This document shows positions 52,918-60,928 of a stretch of 64,000 bases of DNA, one piece after another (position 1 is the stretch's first letter; each line of letters starts with the position of its first letter). The notes beneath the pieces were generated by a model. The model was given only the letters and a program-made list of their open reading frames with translations. It made no database searches and was not told where the DNA came from. This DNA comes from Thermoplasmata archaeon (GTDB lineage Archaea > Thermoplasmatota > Thermoplasmata > Thermoplasmatales > GCA-001856825), in NCBI GenBank assembly GCA_021792255.1, contig JAJYUZ010000002.1:97444-161443 (forward strand). Direction: 5' to 3'. The translations under genes were made by a program, and so were the position numbers.

Positions 52918-54660
52918 TTATGCCAGTTTTCTTCCGACAGATTTCTCGTAGTACGCTATTACCTGTGCCTTTTCCTGGTCTGAGTACTTCCTGATGAATT
53001 TCTCTTCCTTCAGGGTTCTTCCCGTTTTCTCTTCGTAGACTTTTGGTTCCATCGAGAATCTTCTTTGAGTCGCATCTCTATATAGTTCAGGAATAACGTT
53101 AAAAGCGCAGAATGGTACTACCTTTCCGTCAGGCATCGCGTAGTGGATATCGCATCTCTCGACCCTGTCGACGTCATAGGTGTAAGGATCCATGAAGTGC
53201 ATGAATCCTACGAACATTGAGTTGTAGTGGAATGCCTTCAGTCCGTGGTAGTCTCCGCCCGTGAACGCTCCAAATATCATTTCTCTCATCTTGAAACCTT
53301 CTGGCGCGTTCTTCTCGTCCACGAATGTGTTGAGCTTCCTCAGAAGCGTTGTGAGTGCTGATGCTTTTTTGAGTGCTTTGACCCTCGATTCGTTGATGTC
53401 CGTAGATAGTTCGTTCAGATATTCGAACAATCCTTCCACATCGATGAACCTGGTGACTGGAATGATCGATCCATCTGGCTTCTTAAAGATGTACGTACCC
53501 ATACCGCAGGCGAAGTGGATGCTCAGTCTGTAGGTTGGTTTTCCCTTCAGTGCCTCTACAAAGTTGGTAACGGCCGTCGTGCTGGGGACTGTGAAGAAAT
53601 CCTCTCTCCCTATAGCGCCATCGGTCTGTGCTTCTATTTTCTTGATGCAGCCTGGAATAGTGACTCTCTGTCTCTCCCTAAGCTTGTCGGGCATTCTTCC
53701 CACCAGGGAAACTGGTTGGAAGTTGACGCTCCTTACAACATCTAGGTTGGAAAGACCGAACTTTATGATGTCTCCAAGTTCTCCATCGTTAACTCCTCCT
53801 ATCACCGTGGGCACAAGGACCACACCAACGTTGACTTTTCTATAGGTGTTTAGCGCTTCAGGTATTTCCCAGAAGTTCTTCGGGTTTGATCTTGGCGTCA
53901 CACCATCGAAGCTTGTGTAGATTACGTTCGATCCGGCATCGCGGCACTTCTGAATGAAATCAGGATCCTTGGAAGCCCTAATGCTGTTTGTGTTCAGCTG
54001 TACGTGCTCATATCCTTCTTCCCTTGCAATCTTTATGATTTCAGGAAGATCGTCCCTCATTGTCGGCTCTCCTCCAGTCAGCTGGACTGCATTAGCGCCT
54101 ACGGGCTTCTCGTTTCTCATTCTTCTGAGCATCATCCTAATTTGATCGTGCGTTGGTTCGTAAATCGGGTCGTTCTCTTTGGCGTAGAAGAAACAATACC
54201 AACACGAAAGGTCACATCTATTCGTAAGAACCACGTTTCCAAGACCGGTATGGCTCTTGTGTTTAACGCAAAGACCGCAGTGAGTCGGGCAATTAATCTT
54301 CTCCGCTGCGAGGCTGATATTAGGGTTTTCGAGCTTGATACCCTTGTCCAACCATTTCTTTGCCTTCATGTACATGTCATAATCTTCCCAATACTTTTCC
54401 TTGGTAACTCCGTGTTCAGGGCACTCCTTTATCATTTTGACTTCTCCGCCTTCCGCATAAACAAGGGCGGGTATTTTCATTCTGTCAAATTTGTTCTCGG
54501 CTGCGCACTCAGGGCACAGAGATGCAGTTACTCTAATAGCTAACATTCCAGGGTTAATCAAATGACCAAACTTCTCGTAGACTTCGTCCAAATTTTTCAT
54601 CTTTGCGTTTGGACTTATTTCGAACTCAGGAGATAGTATGGATTCGAATGCTTGATCCAT
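52918..54660 (-). CDS. tes: Tes-like radical SAM protein (tetraether lipid synthase family)
   Basis: A 580-residue radical SAM enzyme. SAM-cluster cysteines C149, C153, C156 are in NRCDLSCWYC. Upstream are LCPEC (C49, C52), KECPEHG (C80) and NCPTHCGLC (C124, C128, C131), and near the C-terminus VERCDIHYAMPDGKVVPFCAF, enough for additional clusters. This arrangement and the NCPTHCGLC-HK-SHT block match the MJ0619/MA_1486 family, shown to join archaeol tails into tetraethers. Known for the family: tetraether formation; inferred here by homology. ATG at 54660. Confidence 0.75.
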   Translation of the reverse strand: MDQAFESILSPEFEISPNAKMKNLDEVYEKFGHLINPGMLAIRVTASLCPECAAENKFDRMKIPALVYAEGGEVKMIKECPEHGVTKEKYWEDYDMYMKAKKWLDKGIKLENPNISLAAEKINCPTHCGLCVKHKSHTGLGNVVLTNRCDLSCWYCFFYAKENDPIYEPTHDQIRMMLRRMRNEKPVGANAVQLTGGEPTMRDDLPEIIKIAREEGYEHVQLNTNSIRASKDPDFIQKCRDAGSNVIYTSFDGVTPRSNPKNFWEIPEALNTYRKVNVGVVLVPTVIGGVNDGELGDIIKFGLSNLDVVRSVNFQPVSLVGRMPDKLRERQRVTIPGCIKKIEAQTDGAIGREDFFTVPSTTAVTNFVEALKGKPTYRLSIHFACGMGTYIFKKPDGSIIPVTRFIDVEGLFEYLNELSTDINESRVKALKKASALTTLLRKLNTFVDEKNAPEGFKMREMIFGAFTGGDYHGLKAFHYNSMFVGFMHFMDPYTYDVDRVERCDIHYAMPDGKVVPFCAFNVIPELYRDATQRRFSMEPKVYEEKTGRTLKEEKFIRKYSDQEKAQVIAYYEKSVGRKLA

Positions 54661-54984
54661 AGCGCTACGAATGGTGACCCTATTAAAGAGCTTTTGTATT
54701 TACCGCAACTAAGAAACTCGAGATTGTCTCTCTAGAAGCTAACAATTGAAATATTTATAGTAGCATTTATTAAATTCATAAGAAATCGGCATTAGGAGCA
54801 GAGTGATGTGGTACAGACGCCACTGGTTTGAGTGCTGTACAAGTGCTCAAATTATCAGAGCTTGGAATCAGCAATATATAAACAGGGAGCATTTTAGTCA
54901 AATCCAAACCTCTCATAAATTAGCTTCAAAAGAAGAAGAATTATAATATAAACACATTGAAATATAAGATGACAATCTAATGTA
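54661..54984. other. Intergenic region, 324 bp, two promoters and possible small RNA
   Basis: The divergent interval holds the promoter of the Tes-like gene and two plus-strand AT-rich elements: one near 54750-54775 (TATTTATAG and TTTATTAAATTCATAAG) and one near 54940-54952 (TTATAATATAAAC) serving the gene at 54985. Between them lies a structured stretch with GTGG/CCAC and TTTGAG/CTCAAA inverted repeats (54808-54862). A small RNA is possible but unproven. Confidence 0.4.
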
Positions 54985-55935
54985 GTGGAAATAAGGAAAA
55001 TTCAGAAAACTGGTGGTAGCACATTGGTCGTTTCTCTTCCAAAAGTGTGGTGTCAAAACTTTGATCTAAAGGTTGGTTCGAAGGTCATGCTCAACTATAA
55101 CGAAAAGGGAGGGATAATTATGGAACCCTTCGACAGGGCCCAGTCTAACATTACCGCAATAATTGATATCAAGAAAGACTCGGAGATGGAAAACGATCTA
55201 AGGATGTTGATATCAAAATACATCCAAGGAGTGAAGAAGATAAACATACGATCAGAGGACAAGAAGGCGATGGACGATGTAATAAAGCGGTTCTTGGAAT
55301 TTACGATAGGATTTGAGATAACGGATGAGAAGGGAAATGAGGTGGTCATGGAGGACTTGATCTCGCTTCCAATGCTCACATTTGACAAGGCAATGAGGAG
55401 GATGGTGACCCTAGTGCGGAGCATAGTCACAGAATCAATCAGCGACGAGAAGATTCCACTTGAGTACGTGCTGCAGAAGGAGGATGAGGTCGATAAATTT
55501 AACATCTACATACAGAGACTCTTCAGTCAGAGTCTAAAAGACTATTCTGTCCTACAACTCAATAAGATATCATCATCGGAAGCTCTCGCCTACCTGCTTA
55601 TATCGAGAATACTAGAAAGAATGGCCGATCACGGTGTGAGAATATACCGTCTTCTTGGTGAAAAGAAACTGAACAATACAGACATTAAGAATTATATCAA
55701 GGCGGCTACGGAAATAATGGGAAGGTCAATGGAATATTTCTTCAAGAAAGATGTCAGTAGCTCAAATGCAGAAATATCTAAGAAAGATTACTTCAAGAGC
55801 GAAAGAGAGGTCATTAATCGCTCTCTAAGAGGTACTGTAGATGGCATAATTCTAGCGGAAGTACTTGAAGATGCAGAGAGGATCGCCCTTTACTCTACCG
55901 ATATATGCGAACTGGTAATGGACTATTATGAATAA
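54985..55935 (+). CDS. AbrB-PhoU fusion regulator (PhoU-like phosphate regulator)
   Basis: A 316-residue archaeal protein with an N-terminal SpoVT/AbrB DNA-binding domain (about 1-50: RKIQKTGGSTLVVSLPKVWC, LKVGSKVML) followed by PhoU-like helical repeats (about 110-316; EDEVDKFNIYIQRLFSQSL, RILERMADHGVRIYRL, EDAERIALYSTDICELVM). Such proteins are often called PhoU-related phosphate-uptake regulators, though targets are mostly unknown. GTG start, about 30-45 bp after a TATA-like element. Confidence 0.88.
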   Translation: MEIRKIQKTGGSTLVVSLPKVWCQNFDLKVGSKVMLNYNEKGGIIMEPFDRAQSNITAIIDIKKDSEMENDLRMLISKYIQGVKKINIRSEDKKAMDDVIKRFLEFTIGFEITDEKGNEVVMEDLISLPMLTFDKAMRRMVTLVRSIVTESISDEKIPLEYVLQKEDEVDKFNIYIQRLFSQSLKDYSVLQLNKISSSEALAYLLISRILERMADHGVRIYRLLGEKKLNNTDIKNYIKAATEIMGRSMEYFFKKDVSSSNAEISKKDYFKSEREVINRSLRGTVDGIILAEVLEDAERIALYSTDICELVMDYYE

Positions 55936-55983
55936 TTCTAGGACTTTTTTTTGTTTGATACGAGAAGAATGGGGTGATAAGTT

Positions 55984-56925
55984 TTGAAGCAAAACACGAG
56001 AAGGACTAGAGTGAAGACTGGAACGAATTACATATTTGAGAAAGGGCAATCGGATGCAAGCGAGCTGAGACGGCTCATCTCAAAGGGAATAGTCGTAGCA
56101 CCTGGAGTTTTTAACGGGATTAGCGCTCTTGTTGCGGAGAATCACGGATTCAGAGCGTTGTATCTGTCTGGTTCTGGAATAGCAGGAAGCATGGGGCTCC
56201 CCGATCTTTCGCTCACTAGCCTCAACGAGGTAGTGGAGGAAACGAGAAGGATAAAACTGGTGTCAGCTCTTCCTCTGATTGTGGATGTGGACACAGGATT
56301 TGGAGAAGTCTTGAACGTTGAGAGAACGGTGAGGGAAATCGAACGGGCGGGCGCTTCTGCCATACACATGGAAGATCAGATATTACCCAAGAAATGCGGT
56401 CATCTGGAAGGAAAGAAGTTGGTAGCCGCTGAGGAGATGATAGAGAAGATTCAGGCGGCTAGTAAATCTAGAATGAATAAAGACTTCACGATAATAGCGA
56501 GAACGGATGCAAGGAGTGTAGAAGGAATCGATGCTGCAATTGAAAGAGCTAGACTATACCTAAGAGCGGGAGCTGACGGAATATTTCCGGAAGCACTAGA
56601 GTCAAAGGAGGAATTCAAAGAATTCTCGCAGAAAGTCAATGGAATTCTGATGGCAAACATGACAGAATATGGAAGAAGTCCTCTACTCTCAGTTGACGAG
56701 CTCGAGAAACTTGGCTACAGCATTGTTATTTTTCCCTTAACTGCTTTCAGAGGTGCACTCAAAAAAATGGATGAAATCTATTCTAATCTGGCAAAGAATG
56801 GAACTCAGAGAAATATGCTAAACGAAATAATGACACGAAAAGATTACTACGAACTGATAAACTACTCGTCGTATGAGCTCGAGGATAAGAAACTCAAAGA
56901 GAAATCTACAAAAATAATGGAGTGA
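55984..56925 (+). CDS. prpB: 2-methylisocitrate lyase (PrpB/ICL family)
   Basis: A 313-residue isocitrate-lyase-superfamily enzyme, splitting 2-methylisocitrate to pyruvate and succinate in propionate catabolism. VAPGVFNGISALVAENHGF, LPLIVDVDTGFGEVLNV with metal-binding aspartates, MEDQILPKKCGHLEGK with the catalytic Cys in KKCGHL, and IARTDARSVEGIDAAIERA are diagnostic of PrpB. The start is TTG at 55984. No methylcitrate synthase or dehydratase is beside it. Confidence 0.88.
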   Translation: MKQNTRRTRVKTGTNYIFEKGQSDASELRRLISKGIVVAPGVFNGISALVAENHGFRALYLSGSGIAGSMGLPDLSLTSLNEVVEETRRIKLVSALPLIVDVDTGFGEVLNVERTVREIERAGASAIHMEDQILPKKCGHLEGKKLVAAEEMIEKIQAASKSRMNKDFTIIARTDARSVEGIDAAIERARLYLRAGADGIFPEALESKEEFKEFSQKVNGILMANMTEYGRSPLLSVDELEKLGYSIVIFPLTAFRGALKKMDEIYSNLAKNGTQRNMLNEIMTRKDYYELINYSSYELEDKKLKEKSTKIME

Positions 56926-56936
56926 TTACTCTTTCT

Positions 56937-57008
56937 GGGCCGGTAGATCAGCGGAAGATCGCCTGCTTCGCAAGCAGGAGGTCTCGGGTTCAAATCCCGA
57001 CCGGTCCA
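56937..57008 (+). tRNA. tRNA-Ala (anticodon CGC)
   Basis: 72-nt cloverleaf: acceptor GGGCCGG/CCGGTCC with one G-U pair typical for the region near the alanine identity position, anticodon stem CCTGC/GCAGG around TTCGCAA (anticodon CGC at 56969-56971), T arm TCGGG-TTCAAAT-CCCGA and discriminator A. No CCA is encoded and no intron is seen. Confidence 0.96.
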
Positions 57009-57011
57009 TAG

Positions 57012-57461
57012 CTACGCAATTTTCTTTCCCTTTGAACTAATTTTTGACGCGTTGAGAACAATTGCTTCTTTAATTAATGCAATTAGAGCGGATACATTCA
57101 GGGCGTCCGTTTCATGAAAATCAACGGCACGAACAGTTTTGCTGTCCAGACGTGAGTTAAAGAGTTTCATTGGATCTGCTATTGTCGCACCTCTTGGAAA
57201 TGTTAGCCTGACTGCATTCTTGAGTATGTTTGCAATGCAAACTATTCCGTTGCTAGACCAGACGGGGACGCCTTCTGGGCAAGAAGGTTTCTTCCACTTC
57301 ACCTCTTCGACTATTGAAGTATCGACTTTCATTATGACTGTGCGCAGTTGCGATAATTTCTTTCCTCGCCAATTATTCGCTTCATTGATTATCTCATCTA
57401 TCTGCCGTGAAGGGGACTTCTCTTCACTTGAAGAATTTGTGCCTTTCGTCATCTTCACCAT
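57012..57461 (-). CDS. DUF1801 family protein
   Basis: A 149-residue protein of the DUF1801/YdhG type: LSQLRTVIMKVDTSIVEEVKWKKPSC, then VWSSNGIVCIANILKNAVRLTFPRGA, and a C-terminal helix. This alpha/beta fold is common in bacteria and some archaea, with no assigned reaction. Its stop lies 3 bp from the tRNA-Ala 3' end on the other strand. Confidence 0.78.
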   Translation of the reverse strand: MVKMTKGTNSSSEEKSPSRQIDEIINEANNWRGKKLSQLRTVIMKVDTSIVEEVKWKKPSCPEGVPVWSSNGIVCIANILKNAVRLTFPRGATIADPMKLFNSRLDSKTVRAVDFHETDALNVSALIALIKEAIVLNASKISSKGKKIA

Positions 57462-57842
57462 TTAACTCTTATAAGGAGGCCCTTATTATTATATGCACCC
57501 TTCGTTGCCATCGACTCTTTTAATGCATCGTCAGCTTGGAGAACAGGGCCTCACTTATCCGAAGGTATCTAGATGCGATAACTGCAGTAAATCCAACGAC
57601 AAGGACAAGTTTGTTTCAATGGCAATGACCCTTCGCGGTCTCTACCTCTGAGGATGTCCTTTCACCACGAGTGGAAAGTCTTTTTCCCATTGGTGATCGA
57701 TGAATACCTTTACGTCAGAAATCTACCGGAGACTGCTGGAGCAGGAGGGACCAAAATGGAATAAGTTTCGAACGAAATTATGCAAAACAATGCATAGTGT
57801 TTCGAAAACGGTAATATTTATTCCCGACAGCAATTGCACATT
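57462..57842. other. Intergenic region, 381 bp, with two tiny frames and the hutH control region
   Basis: Two consecutive plus-strand frames are open: 57523-57651 (42 residues, with CDNC and a basic/acidic middle) and 57654-57764 (36 residues). They are in different frames; I cannot assign them and suspect remnants or chance. The right end has symmetrical elements and a TATA box controlling hutH. Confidence 0.45.
57766..57820 (+). promoter_or_regulatory. Palindrome array and TATA box of hutH
   Basis: Three symmetrical elements occur within 42 bp: TTTCGAACGAAA (57766-57777), TATGCA-AAACAA-TGCATA (57779-57796) and TTTCGAAA (57800-57807). They end five bases before TATA-like TAATATTTA (57812-57820), which is about 25 bp before the hutH ATG at 57843. 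Such an array fits a regulator bound beside the TATA box; the regulator is unknown. Confidence 0.6.
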
Positions 57843-59360
57843 ATGATCATACTCACCGGAAACGACCTAACTTTGGATCAAGTGATTAGGACAAGTGAGG
57901 GAAGAGAAAGAGTTGTCATTTCTAAGGGAGCAATTGATAGAGTCAAGTCAAGCAGAACAGAAGTCGAAAATTTTGTCAACTCCGGAAGATCAATTTATGG
58001 CGTGACCACGGGTTTTGGGGATCTAATAAGCGAAAAAATAAGCGTGGACCAACTTAAGGAACTCCAGAGGAATCTGATAAGATCGCACGCTTCAGGTTAT
58101 GGCAAGCCTCTAGACACGCGGACAGTCAGGGCCATGATGCTTGTGAGGGCAAACTCACTCAGCAAGGGAGTTTCCGGTGTTAGACCGGAATTAATACAAT
58201 CACTCTTAGACATGCTCAACAAGAACATAATTCCCTACATTCCGGAAAAGGGAAGCGTTGGTTCGTCAGGAGATCTTTCTCCACTTGCTCATCTTGCGCT
58301 GACGTTAATCGGCGAGGGCAGAGTTATCGATAATGGAAAAGTCGTAGACTCACAAAGTGTGTTCGATCAAAAAGGCCTTCAACCGGTCACCCTAGAGGCG
58401 AAGGAAGGGATCTCTCTCATTAATGGAACTTCTTACATGCTGGCTAACCTTTCGCTTGGGTATGCAGATTCCGAGAATCTGCTGAAACACGCAATAATTG
58501 CAGCCGGAATGTCGATGCACCTGTTGAGTGCGACAGAAAAGGCACTCAACTGCGGACTATTCTATGCTAGGCCTCACACGGAGCACGGAACGGTCGCCAT
58601 GGCTCTTAAATCCGTAGTTCAAGGAAGCGAGAGAGTGAGAAAAGGAACAGAAACGAAGATGCAGGATGCGTATTCACTTAGGTGCGTACCGACGGTTCTG
58701 GGCTCCGTATTACAGACTATGAACTACGTGAAAGCCATAGTCAACACGGAACTCAACTCTGCGACCGATAACCCGCTAGTTCTTCCGGAGGTTGTCTCCG
58801 GTTGCAACTTCCACGGTGAACCTCTGGCACTAGCAGCGGACTATCTTTCAATTGCATTGACAGACTTGGGCAACATTTCCGAAAGGAGAACTTTCAGAAT
58901 TCTTGATAAGTCTCTTTCGGGACTTGGTCCTTTTCTGGCAGACAAGCCCGGGGTCGAATCCGGTCTGATGATCCCACAGTATGTAGCTGCTGCTCTATGC
59001 AATGAGAACAAAGTATTGGCATATCCATCTTCTGCCGACAACATTCCGACTTCCGCGAACCAGGAAGACCACAACTCTATGGGAGGGACTGCAACGAGGA
59101 AGCTAAGAGAAATCGCGTACAACGTGAAAGGAATAGTCGCGATAGAAATGCTAGTTTCTTATAAGGGAATGGAAATGTACGGAGTTTCAGGGAAGCACCT
59201 TAACACGGCTTATTCGATCTTAAATGAAACCATAGGAGAATTTAGGGGGGATAAAGAATCAACGACTGCAATTGAGAAAATCTCCAAACTGATAGATTCC
59301 AGAAAAATGCTAGATGAGATTCCGGTCAGACTGGATAGGTCTGTCGCCTCTTCTTCCTAG
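57843..59360 (+). CDS. hutH: Histidine ammonia-lyase
   Basis: Deaminates histidine to urocanate. About 505 residues of the aromatic amino-acid lyase family: YGVTTGFGDLIS, IRSHASGYGKPL, the prosthetic-group (MIO) loop GSVGSSGDLSPLAHLAL, INGTSYMLANLSL, QDAYSLRCVPTVLG and NEDHNSM-like NQEDHNSMGGTATRK. The usual Ala-Ser-Gly of MIO is Ser-Ser-Gly (residues 141-143). ATG at 57843, leaderless; TTG at 57834 is the alternative. No other hut gene is adjacent. Confidence 0.9.
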   Translation: MIILTGNDLTLDQVIRTSEGRERVVISKGAIDRVKSSRTEVENFVNSGRSIYGVTTGFGDLISEKISVDQLKELQRNLIRSHASGYGKPLDTRTVRAMMLVRANSLSKGVSGVRPELIQSLLDMLNKNIIPYIPEKGSVGSSGDLSPLAHLALTLIGEGRVIDNGKVVDSQSVFDQKGLQPVTLEAKEGISLINGTSYMLANLSLGYADSENLLKHAIIAAGMSMHLLSATEKALNCGLFYARPHTEHGTVAMALKSVVQGSERVRKGTETKMQDAYSLRCVPTVLGSVLQTMNYVKAIVNTELNSATDNPLVLPEVVSGCNFHGEPLALAADYLSIALTDLGNISERRTFRILDKSLSGLGPFLADKPGVESGLMIPQYVAAALCNENKVLAYPSSADNIPTSANQEDHNSMGGTATRKLREIAYNVKGIVAIEMLVSYKGMEMYGVSGKHLNTAYSILNETIGEFRGDKESTTAIEKISKLIDSRKMLDEIPVRLDRSVASSS

Positions 59361-59511
59361 AACAGATAGCAAACTCATCGCCGTCGAAGAAAACTTCCCT
59401 TTCTGGATACTGTCTTCGTACTTCTTCGACCATGTCTAGAATCTCCTTTACGGTGAGATTAGTATTTCTCCCTATTTTCCTATGAACGATCTTGTCTTCA
59501 AGGGAGTCCAT
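59326..59511 (-). CDS. Small conserved-looking protein, unknown
   Basis: A 61-residue frame: a charged N-terminus, a helix TVKEILDMVEEVRRQYP and a beta-like REVFFDGDEFAICSRKKR. Codon choice (AGA/AGG) and the absence of a better frame make it look coding. It overlaps the hutH 3' end by 35 bp on the opposite strand, and its start is 65 bp from the hisS end, so it would follow hisS in the same transcript. No family recognised. Confidence 0.5.
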   Translation of the reverse strand: MDSLEDKIVHRKIGRNTNLTVKEILDMVEEVRRQYPEREVFFDGDEFAICSRKKRRQTYPV

Positions 59512-59575
59512 CTATGCTTCGTTATTCATTGGTTATTATAAAAGTTTCTTTAATTTCTCTCGTTTCGCTGCCAAA

Positions 59576-60811
59576 CTATCTTAATTTTTCCAGAATCTCT
59601 TTTGCATTCTTCAGCTCAATCTCCTTCTGTTCGCCAGTAGTCATGTTCTTTAGGGAAATTGATTCCTGCTTCGCTTCGCTCTCTCCTAAAATAACAACGT
59701 ATTCGTACCCCATCTTGGAGGCATAGTCAAGTTGTTTGCTGATCCCCCTGTCCATCACGTTCAGGTCCACCCCCAGACCTAGTTCTCTGAGTGTGGATGC
59801 TACTCTAATAGCATATTTTCTTCCAGCCGAATCAATGGGAGCCAAAAATATCCCTCCCTCTTTTTTCTGAACCCAGAGTCCCTTTGCCTTCAGTATGTTT
59901 TCGAGAACAGCGTCGCCCATTGCGAATCCCGTTGCAGGAGTACTTTCTCCACCCAGTTGAGCAACCACATTGTCATAACGTCCTCCTCCCAATATTGATC
60001 TGAATTTCTCCTCCAAGTCAGATGCTTCCATCACGAATCCAGTATAGTACGCAATCCCTCTTACTATCTTGAGATCTATTTCTACCTTGATGGCTTCTGA
60101 CGATCTTACATAGTCGCGAATCTCGTTCAGTTTCTGAAGTTCTGGGTCTTCCATTGTTTCCAAAATCCTTCCAGTGGAAAAGGAAGTAATTATCTCTTTA
60201 TCAATGCCTTTCTCTTCGATATAGGACCCTACCTCTTCCTCGCCGAGTTTGTTCCATCTGTCTAACAGATAATAAACCTCCTCTTTCTTACCAGGTAAGT
60301 AGCTTTGGATGAGTCTGTCTATAAGAATCCTTGAGTTTATCTTCAACTTAGTCGCATTTCCAATTCCTAGATTCTTCAATATGTGACCAGCCAGCGAAGA
60401 TATTTCTGCGTCTGCGAGGTAACTTTCGCTTCCAAGGATATCAGCATTAAGCTGAAAGAACTCTCTGGTTCTACCAGACTGTGGTTCTTCATATCTCCAG
60501 AATTTCTCTACACTGAACCACTTGAGCGGCTTTACCAGATCCTTTCTTGCGGATACCATTCTCGACAAAGTGGGAGTAAACTCTGGAATTAGGGAGACTT
60601 CCCTGCCGCCCTTGTCCTTGAATGAGAACATCTGGTTCATGATTTCCATCCCGGACTTATTCGCAAAAAGTTCAACATTTTCCACGGAGGGGCCATCTAT
60701 CTCTTTGAAGCCAAATTGCCTGCAAGAATCCTTCATTTTTCTGAATATCTCGCTCCTGATTTCTTGTTCTTCTGGATAGAAATCCCTGAAGCCTCTGAGT
60801 CTTTCTACCAT
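59576..60811 (-). CDS. hisS: Histidyl-tRNA synthetase
   Basis: Class II synthetase of 411 residues. RLRGFRDFYPEE, motif 1, motif 2 RYEEPQSGRTREFFQLNADILG, the histidine-A motif VRGIAYYTGFVMEA, motif 3 region SILGGGRYDNVVAQLGG and GFAMGDAVLENIL, and a C-terminal anticodon-binding domain. It reads away from icd. Direct repeats of TTTGG (about 60858-60880) precede its promoter. Confidence 0.95.
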   Translation of the reverse strand: MVERLRGFRDFYPEEQEIRSEIFRKMKDSCRQFGFKEIDGPSVENVELFANKSGMEIMNQMFSFKDKGGREVSLIPEFTPTLSRMVSARKDLVKPLKWFSVEKFWRYEEPQSGRTREFFQLNADILGSESYLADAEISSLAGHILKNLGIGNATKLKINSRILIDRLIQSYLPGKKEEVYYLLDRWNKLGEEEVGSYIEEKGIDKEIITSFSTGRILETMEDPELQKLNEIRDYVRSSEAIKVEIDLKIVRGIAYYTGFVMEASDLEEKFRSILGGGRYDNVVAQLGGESTPATGFAMGDAVLENILKAKGLWVQKKEGGIFLAPIDSAGRKYAIRVASTLRELGLGVDLNVMDRGISKQLDYASKMGYEYVVILGESEAKQESISLKNMTTGEQKEIELKNAKEILEKLR

Positions 60812-60928
60812 TTCTACACTCTCTCGTTCTACATTAGCCAGAACTATGTTAAAATTTGGTTTGGTTTGACCTGGTTTGGAGCATCCGACTAATCATAAAT
60901 AAGAGGATGGAATAAGGACTGGAGACTT

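Noticed and set aside
54004..54543. 179-residue plus-strand frame opposite the Tes-like gene
   Set aside because: Antisense to a radical SAM protein with all cysteines in place.
60855..60882. Short TTTGG direct repeats before hisS
   Set aside because: Too few and too short for a CRISPR or replication iteron; probably simple sequence near a promoter.
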